The position numbers and the translations under genes were made by a program. Positions 1-12,912 of a stretch of 64,000 nt of DNA are shown one piece after another. This DNA comes from Apostichopus japonicus (lineage: Eukaryota; Echinodermata; Holothuroidea; Aspidochirotida; Stichopodidae). Positions within the stretch are counted from its first letter, which is position 1; each line of letters opens with the position of its first letter. Below the pieces are notes generated by a model that was given only the letters and a program-made list of their open reading frames with translations, had not been told where the DNA came from and did no database searches. The stretch covers positions 17,461,213-17,525,212 of the forward strand of contig NC_092574.1 of assembly GCF_037975245.1 (NCBI RefSeq), given 5' to 3'.

Positions 1-1353
1 TACCAAAGCAGGTAAATAGCTGCAGTTCCCTATTAAACCAAAGTACAGACTTATCCCCCCATCCTGAACCCATCAATTACTATAATTTATAAGGGCAGCA
101 TATAGAGATCTGAAGCTGATTTTGTCAGCAATTACTCCCCAGCACTTAAAGTTAATGATATTACAAAGGTATCATTCGGTTATCTTGTTATTAAAAGATA
201 AACAGTTTTCAGTTGTAGTCTTTGATCTCATTTACCATATATAAAGTATACAGTACTGGAATTTGCCTATTAGGGCGGCAGACGATACCCACTGTATAGC
301 ATTACACACCTACTGCACTCTTATTCGTAATAGCTTAGCTGACAATGCAATTTTATATAATAATACCCCGTTGTTCAGGAATTGTTTAAATATAGAATAT
401 TTAGGTGGCAAAAGAAAATTTCCCCTCTTTTTGTTACATTGTTGAATTTATTGAAAGAATTTGCGTCAATCACTGTTCGAGTAAAAGGTTAAGTGCACTG
501 TCCAGTATGACAAAGCAAACATTGTACGTAGACCAGACCTGCTGTATTGTAAGGCCCCTCGATGTTACTCATTTGAGAGGACATAGTAGAAGCTGTTCCT
601 CCATTATAAGCAAGACCCCTTCTGGACGCTAAATATGTAAATGTCTGATGGTTTGACTAGGAATGGAGAAATATTTACAACGGTCTTTTCGGAATTAAAT
701 GATGTGTCCATTTGTAACGTACAAAAATCAGTATTTTTAAATATTTTATGTAGTAGAACTGTCACCAAGAACACAATATAATAATCACCAATTCCCTGTG
801 TACAGTAGGCCTACAGTGAAGTGAACTCAGTGAGTATCCATCATCCAACTGCAATTACTGCACATTTTATGATGCAAGGATGTCCAAAACTGTGCTACAT
901 TTTGTAAACTTTGTGTAAACCAAGCTCAAATTTACAGCATGAGGTGTAGAATTATTATCTTAATCATTTTCCATGATCTTTGCAATTTGTGAAACACGAT
1001 ATGCAGTATCAGGTGAAAGCCTGCATGGCTAACACACAGATTGAAAACGACCACATGACATTTGGCCCAGGGTAAGGGCACAGGCACACAACCAAAATTG
1101 CTCCATTTCATGTGAAACCAACTGCTCTTTCTCCATTCTATGACAGCACAACATACAATCTAACACACAAAAATGATGTGGAAAAAGAATTTTGGCACAG
1201 TTTAAAGCGTAACATATATGTAAACTTTCAAATTTTGCTGTGCACCACATGATCAGGACTGACTTTGTGCAGTTCAGTGTTTAATATGAAACACCATATC
1301 TCAGATATATATAAGAAAAAAAAAGTATGGATTGCACTAGATTAACACCCGAC
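1..1353. other. Non-coding stretch, no gene recognised
   Basis: I searched this stretch for the N-terminal NSDHL exons (a Rossmann glycine motif and a motif like HCASP) and did not find them. They may lie before the window or may have been missed. The short open frames here have no recognisable protein character. The sequence is AT-rich and looks like intron or intergenic DNA. Confidence 0.5.
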
Positions 1354-1717
1354 TTAAAGGGAGTGAAGATTTGCACACAAAGAAACGTCTGATGCCGGTA
1401 ATCTGACCTAGTTTTGAATGAGGTGTCACAGAAGTGTTTGACACCACCATCGATCCCAGAAAATACACACACACCTTGCTACCGCCGGTAATTAGACACT
1501 AGTGTACAGTCAATACACGCAGCTACGGTCATACCCACAACACAGAGTACATAGCAGCGATGGACATCTCAGGTCTAGATAAAAAATAACAAGGTATCAC
1601 GTTTCATTACTGTCTGCATTTCGTAGCGACAAGAAAAAAACTTCACTTGCAAGCAATGGAAAGTTACTTTTTTCAGAGGGAGGCAGGCGGTTTGGGACGA
1701 GTCTTCAGTGCCTTTAA
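1354..1717 (-). mobile_element. TTAA-flanked MITE, family A, copy 1
   Basis: A 364-bp element that starts and ends in TTAA, with imperfect terminal inverted repeats (AGG.ATTGAAGACTCGC type). It is one of four relatives in the window; the others, at 30642, 32374 and 63354, are in the opposite orientation. All share an internal segment reading GGGATCGATGGTGGTGT in the + orientation of the other copies. TTAA target duplications are the signature of piggyBac-type transposition. There is no transposase, so it is non-autonomous. Confidence 0.75.
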
Positions 1718-2222
1718 ATTGACCCGTGTGAAGGGCACAAGCCAACAATCCAGATCGATGATTTTATTTTTAACCTACTCCTTGGTCTCCACTCTACCAT
1801 AACACAATATCTCTCATGCACAAGAAAGATGTGGGAAAGTATATATTTTGGAACAAATATGGAACCAATAGAATGTGGTTGTCCTTTTTGTGTGTCTGGA
1901 CTTATTTTGTGGTACAGTATGGTGCAAACCTTGATAAAACTCTCTTTCTCAGAGAAATGCTTATTACAGGACCTGACTCTGACTAGATCAACTGGAATTG
2001 AGTACAAAAGTTCAGACTCTTTTGTGAGACTTGGAATGTCCTTTCTGCCAATTTTGTATTATATATTTAAGCTAGTTGGCATTGATGGATATCTTACAGA
2101 TGATTTGGCGTATTTTTGATGTTTCAACTACAAATTCAAATTATTAGTCAAAACATGAAGAATTTAAATTATTATTTAATTAATTAATTATTAAATTAAA
2201 TTTTATGCCACTTCTCCCTCAG

Positions 2223-2295
2223 AGAACTCTTTCAGAAGGTCAATTGTGAAGGGACTAGAACAATCCTACAGTCCTGTAGAGAAGCAGGTGTTAAG
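2223..2295 (+). CDS. NSDHL: NSDHL exon, VN.EGT segment
   Basis: The acceptor AG is at 2221-2222 and the donor GTGAG follows 2295. One base completes a split Lys codon, followed by 24 codons including [11 protein letters not shown] and CREAGVK, which match the helix before the catalytic serine strand in NSDHL. It joins the next exon in phase 0. Confidence 0.85.
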
Positions 2296-5200
2296 GTGAG
2301 AAATTTAAAGGAGAAGTCCAGAGGTAAATAAATATTACACTGATGAATGAAGAACATATTCTAAGCACACTGGTGACAAATTGCTACTATGCATTTTAGA
2401 TTTTCTTCATTTGTTTCATTGCATGTCTTTTTTTTCAACTTCCACACTTTTTTATTGTTTATGCATAAAGACATAAATGGTGATTTTTATTTACAAAAAA
2501 AGGTCTTTCGACTTACTGTTTTTTGTTACAACATCTCCGAAAATAATAGCAAACAAAAGCTCCATAGACAGACAGAAATGTTAGTAGTAAACAAGATTAC
2601 AAAGATAATTACACGCAGTACCGAAAATTAAAAGCCATTGGAGAAAGACTTGAACTGCTCAACCAACCAATTACTTCTATGTATTACTTTAAAATTGACT
2701 TCCATTTCTCCTACTTTCAAATTGGGATATATATGCACCCAAATCTGATTATTTTAATCTGTGTGCAGTACCATGGTTCTATTTCAAATTTCTCTTCTGC
2801 AACACAAGTGAAAAGAAAATGACAATTTTTGTAGCAGTGCCATAATTTTCAGTACTAAATGGTATTTTAAAACAAAACAAACTGCTTCAAACCTAGTGGG
2901 AAAAATTAATTCACGAAATTATTCCCTGATATGTTTACTTTATGGTGAAAGAAATGTTTCCCTTTTGCATTCTAGTATGATCAGGAAGTTACATACTGTA
3001 GCATTGTGAATTTGTAAAGGAGATAACCTTCCTCATCAAAAGTTGCACCCTATTAGTGTACCATACTTCTTTGTTGACTAGTGTGAATTAAAACCAGATT
3101 TCATCTTGCTATGCATTAAACTTATAGTTAATTCTTTAATTTTTTGTAATTTTTTTTTAAATTGATGAATAGTTTCTATCTAATCCATGAAATCCATCAG
3201 GGTGGTATTTCCTATTAAGATACCAGGATTTAACCATTCTTTTGCTACTTTGACCTTCAGAAATTCATACTGACCAGCAGTGCAAGTGTTATCTATGAGG
3301 GCACAGACCTACAAAACGGACGAGAAGAGCTTGGCTATACAGAAAAGCCGATGGATGCTTACACAGAATCTAAAATAGAACAGGAAGAGGTATTAAGATA
3401 TTTTGCCCATTTACGCCAAATAAAGTCACCACAGAATACAGCTTTAGCATACTGTAGCTCATAGGGATATCTTATGTTGTCCACAAGGGTGACCCTGTTA
3501 TGAAGAATGTATCACTAACAGGGACAAATAAGATAATTAATAGGTATCACCACCAATTAAGGCACTGGATAAATCAGTTGGCAGAGCATCAGAGTTGTAT
3601 GCCAGCAAATTATTTTTACTCCTCCAAAATTTGCCGTAAAACTGGTGACCTTTAAACACTCTGAACTGTTGTATATACTGTCACCATGTTGCCTACTTAA
3701 ATTTTTGGTTTAATGAAGGAATGATTCCAAAATGATTTGGGTTTTGATTGTTTTAATAAAGCAAATATTCCACAATTTTTATAGTTAACCAATTTTGTTG
3801 AATATTAATTAAGTAGAACAACTTTTTTAGGGGAAAATTGAAAATGAAATATTTTAGTTTAAATTTCAGATAAACATAAGGGTGTAAAGTAAGACATATT
3901 ACACAGTACAACATATTCCATTGTAACGTAGTTGAACCGCAGTCATCATTGCTACTAAATTCTTTGCAATTGTCTGCTTCTCATCGTCTCTAATCCCTAA
4001 TCTAGTCTCTAATCCCTTCACATGATATGCACAAGTTTCACATACATATCTCAATACAGTAGCCGAATAAAAGAACCGACCCTCATCATATCTAAACATT
4101 GATTGATAAAACTGCATTTATGTCCAATTTATCACAGGAAGTGCTGGAAGCCAACGACCCATCCGAAGATTTCTGTACCATCGCTTTAAGACCGCACGGT
4201 ATATTTGGACCTAGGGACCCTCATTTCGTACCTACCCTAGTGTCCATGGCCAAGAAAGGTACCACCATATTCAAGATTGGGTGAGTATTGTTTGAAATAT
4301 TATTTAAGTCATGAATAATACGTCTTGACCGAAGATAACAGATTTTTGGTCGCAAAATATTTGCAATCGTCCAACCCTCTGATTGCCCTCCGAGTTTATT
4401 TGCCGCATGAACATCTGATAGCCACTAATTAAGGACATCTCAAGCGACTTTTAACAATTTGTTGGCCGTGGCTGTGTTAAATCAGCATCCAAACAAAATT
4501 GTTTGTTTATCGTACAGGTTAACAGGTATTAACAGGTTTAACAAAGCCATGTGGTGTATCAAAATTTGTACACTATTTTGACTCAAAATATGTGCAATGG
4601 TACACAGGGCCAGACGTGTCATTTTGAAGAACCGTGTATGGTCGAAAAAATGTGGAAAACCAACTCATTGTCATGTAAATCTGCAGGTTGAAACTTTGTT
4701 TTACATGGGTGAGAAATTCCCCTTTGAAAGACGACCCTGTTCGACCACGATAGAGTTTGTGTTACTCTGGTAATTTGCGAATATAACCGTTAATTTTCGT
4801 TTATACTGAAGTCTGAAATTGACTCTGCAGACATTTATAATTTACTTTGATTCCTCACTTACCTGTCTCCCCACAACCTCAGTACTTTCAGTCTGCCGTG
4901 TTCAGAGTTAGTTGTTGACCTTTTTAGAACTCTGCACCATTAGGGACTGTCAACTTCCAATGGTTTTACTATCAGTTTTCATTCTGACCACCCAGAGTGC
5001 CTAGAACTTACTTTATTTTCAATATTTTCAGTGGTGAAGGCCTTCAATGTTGACCTCAGTTGATTTTATTATTTTAATTTTTTTTTTTGTTTCTTTGCAG
5101 GGATGGTAAAAATAAAGTAGATTTTACATATGTAGAAAATGTGGTTCATGGCCACATATTAGCGGCGGAGAAACTTACTCGCAAGTCAAGAATTTCAGGC

Positions 5201-6725
5201 AGAGTAAGTGTAGCAATCTGTAAAGACTGTGTGTGACTGCTTGACATGTTTAATTGCATATTGCATGTATAAAATCTCAGTAACATGACTATGTTCACGT
5301 TGTTAAAGGTGTACTGTCTAATGAAAAAGAAAAGAAACAAATTGATGTTATTTTATAGGCACAATGTTTGAAATTCTTGTATTTGTCTCCCAAAAACATG
5401 GAAGCATAATTCTCAAACAGATACTTCCCAGGGAAATGTAGCCAGCACTATCACCATTTTAAGCACAATGACCGAGTGTATTTAAAATTGAATGTAATTG
5501 ATTTTTTGCTTAGGATGTTAATCAAATCTCATTTAGTTAGACATTACAGCTCATAAAGTCATCTTGCCAGTTGTACCCTTCGGTATAAAATTAGTCACTG
5601 ATAGCGGTGATTACTGAGTCTTATCTTTCTGCGGTACAGTCGATATCTAAAGTTATTTTATCTTCCCAGGGTATTGTTTGCTTATCTTCTTTGTTATATT
5701 TGCTTTGATCTTCCTATCTAATGTGACCTTTAGCAGAGTGTGTGCCAAGGGGGGAGGGATACCGCCTGCCGGGAGGCTTTGGTATATGCAAAATTTGCAA
5801 GAAAAAGATATTAGAACATGATAATAATAATAATAATAAATAATAATAATAAAATAGTACTTACATAGCGCGTTCATCAGCAACGCTGCTCAAAGTGCTT
5901 TACAGGAATTGAAACTATTAAAATACAGGAAACATTCAAAAGCAAATAGAAAATATCGCCTAAAAGGTATACACCATAAAACCTATAATAGGATAGAAAA
6001 GTATCGCCTAAAAGGTATACACCATAAAACCTTTAATAGGATAGAAAAATACTTAAAGCTATGGTTATACAAAAATACTGTACAGTTCAAACATCAAAGG
6101 CAATTCTAACAGCACTAAACAGCACTCAACAGAGGTGTTTCTTTCGTAGCATGCAGTATGTTTTACAAATAGAAAGCTTGTCTTTTTCTTTAATTTCTTT
6201 CATGATCAAAATGTAGGGTAACACTGATGTGAGTTGGATTTAGACACCATATACATTAATATTGGTACATATGCTGTGTTCCAATCCTTACTCTATCCCC
6301 CCCCCCCGGCCTCCACCCCATCCTTCCTCCCTCTTACCCAGTGGGGAAGCTTTGAAAAATTTTATGCAAATCTAATACATGCTTTTCTTACTTTCCAGGC
6401 ATACAACATCACCAATTCTGAACCGGTTCCATTTTGGGATTTCATCGGAAGGACTTTGACTGGACTCGGCTACTCCGCGCCAAAGATTGCCATACCATTT
6501 TTTATCGCTTACTACTTTGCTGTCTGTTTGCAATTCCTCTGTTCGGTAATAAGTCCCATCATCACAATCAACCCCACGCTCACACCCACAAAGGTGACCC
6601 TGGCTGCGACCGTTCACTACTACAGCATCAAGAATGCAAAGAAGGATTTTGGGTACGAACCTCCTGTTTCTTTAGACGAGGGTCTCCAGAAAACATTAGA
6701 AAGTTTTTCGCATCTGAAACGATGA
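2223..6725 (+). CDS. NSDHL: NSDHL-like sterol-4-alpha-carboxylate 3-dehydrogenase (3' part of gene)
   Basis: This enzyme oxidatively decarboxylates the C4 position of sterol intermediates with NAD(P)+ in C4 demethylation, in the ER and on lipid droplets. Five exons were found: 2223-2295, 3261-3389, 4138-4280, 5101-5203 and 6399-6725. Every junction is GT-AG and the reading phase is kept throughout. They encode about 258 residues that align along the C-terminal two thirds of animal NSDHL (about 370 residues). Visible landmarks are TSSAS followed by the YxxxK catalytic motif (YTESK), the block [11 protein letters not shown], then [18 protein letters not shown], and a hydrophobic membrane segment before the end. 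The N-terminal NAD-binding exons were not found. Candidate poly(A) signals are AATAAA at 7098 and 7781. It is convergent with PAN3. Confidence 0.9.
3261..3389 (+). CDS. NSDHL: NSDHL exon with catalytic Ser and YxxxK
   Basis: This exon of 43 codons is in phase 0 at both ends (CAG acceptor, GTATTA donor). It carries [14 protein letters not shown] and the catalytic pair in YTESK. This is the short-chain dehydrogenase/3-beta-HSD active site, so the enzyme appears intact. Confidence 0.93.
4138..4280 (+). CDS. NSDHL: NSDHL exon, [11 protein letters not shown] block
   Basis: This exon of 143 nt starts in phase 0 and ends two bases into a Gly codon, before GTGAGT. It encodes the signature [13 protein letters not shown], which lines up with the substrate-side loop of NSDHL. 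Confidence 0.95.
5101..5203 (+). CDS. NSDHL: NSDHL exon, [13 protein letters not shown] block
   Basis: This exon of 103 nt follows a T-rich tract and TTTGCAG. The first G completes the split Gly codon; 34 codons follow, including [20 protein letters not shown]. The donor is GTAAGT. Confidence 0.95.
5819..5905. repeat. (TAA)n tract plus TAGCGC/AAGTGCTTTACAG motif
   Basis: In the last NSDHL intron a TAA microsatellite leads into TACTTACATAGCGC, and about 30 bases later CAAAGTGCTTTACAG. The same pair of motifs (TTATATAGCGC and CAAAGCGCTTTACA) recurs near 41780, which shows a dispersed repeat. Confidence 0.55.
5953..6048. repeat. 48-bp tandem duplication
   Basis: Two nearly identical copies of a 48-bp unit (TATCGCCTAAAAGGTATACA at the start of each) lie head to tail in the last NSDHL intron. 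They differ by one or two bases, so the duplication is recent. Confidence 0.75.
6399..6725 (+). CDS. NSDHL: NSDHL terminal coding exon
   Basis: The acceptor CTTTCCAG lies at 6391-6398. The 108 codons and TGA begin [16 protein letters not shown] hydrophobic stretch follows (about 35-60 residues into the exon), then [22 protein letters not shown] and the conserved [12 protein letters not shown] tail ending FSHLKR. The hydrophobic stretch fits the membrane anchor of NSDHL. Confidence 0.95.
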   Translation, partial: AYNITNSEPVPFWDFIGRTLTGLGYSAPKIAIPFFIAYYFAVCLQFLCSVISPIITINPTLTPTKVTLAATVHYYSIKNAKKDFGYEPPVSLDEGLQKTLESFSHLKR

Positions 6726-9261
6726 TGAGAATTTTGTCTTCCTTAGGCACTCTACTAACATAGTGAGGGTCCCATTCACTTAATTATTGCTAGCATGGTA
6801 TGGAGCTTTATGAAAACAACTTTTGCAAAAGTGTAGTCTTTAGTTTTGATAAATGAATCGCAAATTTACAGGGATATTGCTCAAAAAAAAAACATATTGG
6901 AACAGGCTGATCCCACATTTCTCAAGGTTTGTGTCACAGATTCGCTCAACTAATTCACAAACTGCAGAATAAATGATGGTTATAGCTAGATTTAATATAC
7001 AAGGAAGCTGGCTCATTTGAAATTTGCATAGATAGGTAGAAATTTTTTCCGATTTATTTACTATGACAGAGAATTTTACGACAGGTGTATTTAAAGAAAT
7101 AAAAGAAATAAGACTGGTACAGAATGTTAAGTTAATTTTAAGACCTGAAATTTAACACTCCAATATATTTTTTCAGTCTTCAGTGCTTTAATCAATATGA
7201 TGGAGAAAAAAACCAGGTGTGTTATGCATACTTATTGAAATGTTTTACAAGTACTAGTTTTCTACAGTTGTTTACAAGTACCTTGTGAAGATACAAGACT
7301 TTTAGTACCAGTATAACACATTGAGTATGTGTAAAGTAGAATTGTCTTTGGCATGAGTAAAAGACTCTAAGCGGAATTGGAGCCCTACCCATCCCCTCCC
7401 CCTCCCTAAATACGAGACCAATTCCATGAGGGAGTGTATGAGTAAAAGTCACTTTGCTACAATACAAGTACGTACAAGACTTCTGGTTCTTAAAGCCATA
7501 AACCATCCTCTAGTTAGGTAGTTTCTGAGAGGAAGAATTTTGGTATTTATTCTCCCCCCTATGATATCATTTTCCAAAAGAGCCAGTGTGTCAAGAAGTG
7601 TTATCATTACTTTCTCACTGCAAGACGACCCTCTTTCTGGCTTCCCATTGTCAGTGAGTGTGATGGAGAGATTTTTGTGCAACGTTATTGTCAAAGAAAT
7701 ATCCATTTGTGGTAATCCATACCTCTCTTCATTATAGATAGTTTAATATTCAGTTTTGAAAGGTTTGGTACTTGATGTTAAATAAATAAACTATTTTATC
7801 ATTGAAAATGTTAATTTTTTTGTTTTCCATTTCTGTCAATTGAATTTCATTTATAATTTGTAAATTTTGATCTCGGTATACTAGGGCAAGAAGTGCTTTC
7901 ATAATTTATGCCAATTTTAGATGATGTATGTCTCATTGAAGAAAGAATAAGTTTGGTGCAATATTAATCTTTTTGTCAGCTGATAAACATGTCTGAAATT
8001 ACCAAGAAATGGTTCAATTTTACCAAGGCAGACCAGCTTTTGATCGTAATTTTGGGGTGAGTTGTGGGTTGGGTTATTATGATGAAAGTTAAAATTCCCA
8101 ATTGAAAAAATTGTAGAACTTTAACCTCTTGAAGGAAAGACAGTTCTGCAGCACAATATTTGTTTGTTCATTATGCAGTGTAAATTATGTTTGTGATTTC
8201 ATTGCAGTGCCAATATGAAGATTTTATATATTTGATGTAAACAGCAAGTCAATTTCTATCAAATTTTGCACCAAAATAAAAAGCAAAAAATACAAAACAT
8301 CTCTATTTGTTGTCTAAATTTTTCCATGTCAGTTTTAACTCATTTTTAAAGTGGATTTGTTTTTTTTAAACTTATCACAGTCACAGAAAAATGTAAACTA
8401 ATGTTGTATACCTAACCATTACTTGAGTGGCTATTTAAATCTCAAGTTTTTTCCACTAGTGTCTGGAAAGTTGCGTGCAATGACTCGATTCGACCTGAAA
8501 ATGTTATCACTCTAATGTATAAATGTTGAATATATATTAGCTTATATTGTTGGGACGAAATGAAAATATACTTTAATGGTTAGATAGTTGTGTTTCCACC
8601 AACTTTACCATCCTCTCTGGCAACTTTGCTGTGTGCTCTGCCCTCAGAAACACAATATATTTAAGAAATAACCTTTGCAAGTATTTAGAGTTTCGACATA
8701 TGTGGTTCGCAAATTTAGTTTATCTTTAAAAAAAGTGAATTAACTGTCCGGAAAAAGTTTGACATAAAATGTCAGAATTTTATGGCAAATTCGAAAATGG
8801 AGAAAAATGTTGAAATTGTGACTGTGTGGGTTCTGTGTATACAAAAACTCTAATCCTTCCACACATTTGCTTTCCAAACTAACCTATATCATAGAGGACT
8901 TGGCCTATAAAGGTACCATACAGAGATTCCCTCTACTCCTCAATTTCAGCATGCTGTGACCGAGTCAGTAAGATGTGATTACCACAAGTCAATAAGAATT
9001 GCATCTTATTGTCAAAGATAAGGAAATATGAATGGGTATTTGAGAAAGACAATTCCTTTCCATGAACAACTACATGCATGTTCCTTTGCCTAATGTCCAG
9101 TTACAAAAGAAGGAAAGTTTTGTACAGATATCCGTGAGCCAAGTTGGACGACAAGCTTACTTATCCAGTTGGTGAATATAAGTGAGCTGCAGTCATTATC
9201 TGAAGAGACAGAACATGGGATATTGGTCAACCTTGGGCAGGTCCTTATTTTCACTCTAGTA
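6726..9261. other. NSDHL 3' region and spacer
   Basis: The probable NSDHL 3' UTR has AATAAA at 7098-7103 and at 7781-7790. After that comes AT-rich sequence without coding character, a recognisable repeat or an RNA gene. Confidence 0.5.
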
Positions 9262-9371
9262 AGATTGAGAAAGGAAAAAACTCTGGGCAGATTGCAAAAT
9301 GAAAAACTCTGGGCAGATTGAGAAAGGGCAAAAACACTGGGCAGATGGAGAAAGGGCCAAATCCACTGGGT
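9262..9371. repeat. Imperfect 29-bp minisatellite
   Basis: About four imperfect units share CTCTGGGCAGATTGAGAAAG. Their alignment in the reverse frame produces a repetitive open frame that should not be taken for a gene. Confidence 0.7.
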
Positions 9372-12300
9372 AAAGTAAAATGTTATAGACAGACACATAC
9401 AGATGACCATAATTGAAAACTTCACAAGAATTTCTTATTTTTATTTCCTTTCTGACTTTTCTACAACAAAAACATCTCTCTCTTAACTTACAACTTTTGT
9501 ATAGTACAATTATCATGGATTTTTAAAGCGATGATTTTGACCTTTTCAAAATTGTGTGGTAAAGTTTTATGTACAATTTTCTTTTGTACTTCCCCCCCAT
9601 AATAACTGGAGGGGAAAAATTACATTGCAAAATATTGGAAGTTGGAGATGTCAAAGCACCATGACAGGCATAAAACAAGCAAAATCTGATTGATCTTGAA
9701 GGCAAACGTTATGAAAAAATGTCAATAATCATTGAAAATGAGTGAATAATATTGATAAAATTCATTCCGATGACACATAAAACAATTCATTTGATTGGAG
9801 TTTCAATTCATCACAGTACAGTGGAATGCAAAGAGTACAAAGAAACAACGAGATAATGAGAAGTAACCTCCAACGTAGGTCTCAATATACCTCGTCCACC
9901 CCCCTATGCCCCCCTCCCAGCCCCAACCTACCCTCAAAGTTTCTATCTCTGAGGGTACGATTTTCGACTTGTGACACATAATTTTCTTTAGTCACTATCG
10001 GACAATGTAAATGAATCACAAAATTGAGTTGGCATGCCCCTCTCCTACCCCCTCAAATGCATACCAGCTAGGACCATTGAAAGCTACCCTCCATCTGTAG
10101 TCCTGCACTCCATATGCACACACCATCATTAACAATGTACTCCAAATTTTTTCATCCTAGTTCAATCTCAAAAACCAGCCTCAAAAATCAGGGGCATCAT
10201 AATTTTTGATTCCTGATTTCAGAGAATAAATGACAAGGTTACACTCCAATTTAATTACAATTGCTTCCCTTTAACGACACCTGTTTTGTTATCAAAATCC
10301 CCTTAATCTACCCTCAACCCATTTGCAGAAACGAAAAGAAAAAAATATTTGGATGGAAAAAAGCTATTATTTATGATGATGCATAAAAACTCTACTTGTA
10401 TTGCAGACCAGAAAACATATTTAAAATAACCAAAAAACATAAAATGAATATTCAATTAATTAAAAACAATACAATCATACTCCCCCTCCCTGATTACTAC
10501 TCATATTGGGAACAATACCTGGGATTGTTTATCTTTCTAAGGTGAGGCCAGCAAAGAAAATGAGTCCCACAAAAACATATTGTTAAAAGTTGCTGTTTTC
10601 AGCCTCTGTCCCTAACGGCCCAACCAATGTGATGTAGTGTTTTCATTTTGTAGGATTAAAGAAAGGTTGAAATAACAAAATTCAAGACATTCCTCTTTCA
10701 AAAAACCAAAAAAAAAACATTAAAAAGCCAGGAGAAACCCTCAGTTTCTATTGGTGCGTATAACCCTATTCATGTTTCGCATTTCCTTAATTAAAATTTT
10801 AGATGCACCATAGACAAAATTTCTGACATACCTCCACAAGTTCTCTCCCATCTTCCACACCCCCCCCCTCCCCATCCTGTCCATCATTTATATGTATCCC
10901 AATGCTAACATTTAGACCTAATGCACTAACCTTACTGCACAAATAAACCAGTGAATAGTATCAATCCACTGAATGTGATCATCAAATAATTGGTGCCTTC
11001 AGATTTAAAGAAAAAGAGAGAGAAAGATTCCCCCAAAATTATGATAAAAATTTATAGACAAGAAATAGGAATGCATGTTTTATGCAACAAACTTGTGCAA
11101 AGATTTCAAAATATGCTGCTAAATTAAATCCACTCTGAATACAGTACTGAGACCAATTAAATCTGGTGCAATATATTTAATCCGACCAATTCTAATCTAT
11201 ATATAGATCAATTAACGACAAAGTCATAGAATACTTTGGGGAAAAAAAAAATAGTAATACCATTATCTTAGAAAATGGATCTTGCCACTCCTTATTGATA
11301 TAGCTATTACTACCTTTTACAATGCTCACAAGGTTTATGTCTCTCGATTACCTCGGAATCATCTGACTAGCCTACAATCATTTTTCGAAGCTGGACCTAA
11401 TTGCCGCATATAAATACATATATATTATATACCTTCGCCATTTAACATCTGGTTTGAATGCCATCTAAAACATTCTGCTAAAGTTTGTGCAAAGATTAAT
11501 GCATCTGACAATAGTGACTATTTAAATTGAGTTCAAATCTTTTGAATCAGCAATTTTTAAAGTATGCAATCTGTTTGGTACAATGAGACATTGTTGTTTA
11601 ACTATAAGTTGATATAAAAACTAATTTTATTGTGTAGTCATCTTTAAAATCTGTAGAGTTGTTAGGAACTGCTCAAATAATTTGTTCTGTCTTTCTCTTT
11701 GAAGGAAGGGAAGAAGGGGGTGGGGGTAAGGGTTGGGAGGATGTGATTAACAACAGATTTCTGATGAGACTCTGGGCTTGAATAATGATGATTTCATCGT
11801 TTGGACAATCCATGTTTCATGTTCCCGCTGGCAAGAAAACACTATCCAAATGAGAACCTAATGAAGGAACGTGTGTGAACAATACATCAAACTCATCCAG
11901 GGGCTACCAGGTTCACAAAGAGATGACCACATTGCTCAACCCACAAATGACAGAGATGTCCACAATCGTATACCCATGGGGAAACAAACTCGGTGGTCAG
12001 AATATAAAAACTGAGAAGACAGCATTGGTACCTATTCAACATATTTTCAACAGCAGATCATCGCAACTATTTTCAAATTGTTACTACGAGTCCTTTTGTT
12101 TGTTACATTTTTGTTCCCCTTCTCAGAAAAGGAGTAAATATTGTAAACAGAAGCCCTGTAGGAAACCTGGTCGATATTGCACTTTTGTTATATATTGGAT
12201 GTACGATAGAAGTTTTGTAAGTTGTCTGTTTCATGACTCACGACTGTACCATGTGAGATTGAGAGGGTGGGTACTCCTCCTAATTTAAAATGAATTTCCT

Positions 12301-12639
12301 CTTCGGTCAGTTCTCACAAATCACATTTCACACAAATCACATGTCAGTTCTCACAATTCCAGGAATGACAATCTTAAATCATGGTGTACACATCCCCACT
12401 ACCATCTAGAAATAATCACAAGATTTCAACTACCTACACACACAAAAAACAGGACTATACAATTCCTTCTGGGATATGAATATTTTTTAAGAGATTTTTA
12501 AGAGAGAATAGTTACCAAGGCCCAAGGAATGAGATGCTTATCAAGTATGGGGTAAATTGCTTAATTTTGAATGGAATAAATCAATTATTGGCTAGGATAG
12601 GATTCAAACCATTCACCTTAGGAATACAACAAGTTTTGT
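9372..12639. other. Spacer, no gene recognised
   Basis: AT-rich intergenic DNA with several short C-runs (for example 9895-9920 and 10858-10875). An open frame at 11875-12288 has no recognisable domain and a composition typical of chance frames. Confidence 0.45.
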
Positions 12640-12912
12640 GCTATGTCATGGACATAATTGGTTATGCCATAGAGCCGATACATAATGTCATAAAGACTAT
12701 CGTTTATGTAATGGACATAATTGGTTGTCATAGAGACAACTGGTTCTGCTATAGCAACGACTGGTTATATCGTAGGGACAATCAATGATATTTCATGGAG
12801 ACAATTGATTCTGTCCTATAGACAATCTGTCATGTCATCGAGACAATCCACTACGTCTTGAAGACAATCGCCTAAATCACACAGATATTTAATTTATGTC
12901 ATACAGACAAAA
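12640..12912. repeat. Degenerate ~22-26-bp minisatellite
   Basis: About ten diverged copies of a unit close to TATGTCATAGAGACAATTGG run through this block, with period varying by a few bases. The high divergence implies an old array. Confidence 0.65.

Noticed and set aside
3565-3640. tRNA-like A box (AAATCAGTTGGCAGAGCATC) in an NSDHL intron
   Set aside because: No B box follows and no stems form; at most a very old SINE remnant.
11875-12288. 137-codon forward frame in the NSDHL-PAN3 spacer
   Set aside because: No recognisable motif, no splice or promoter context, and a chance-like composition.
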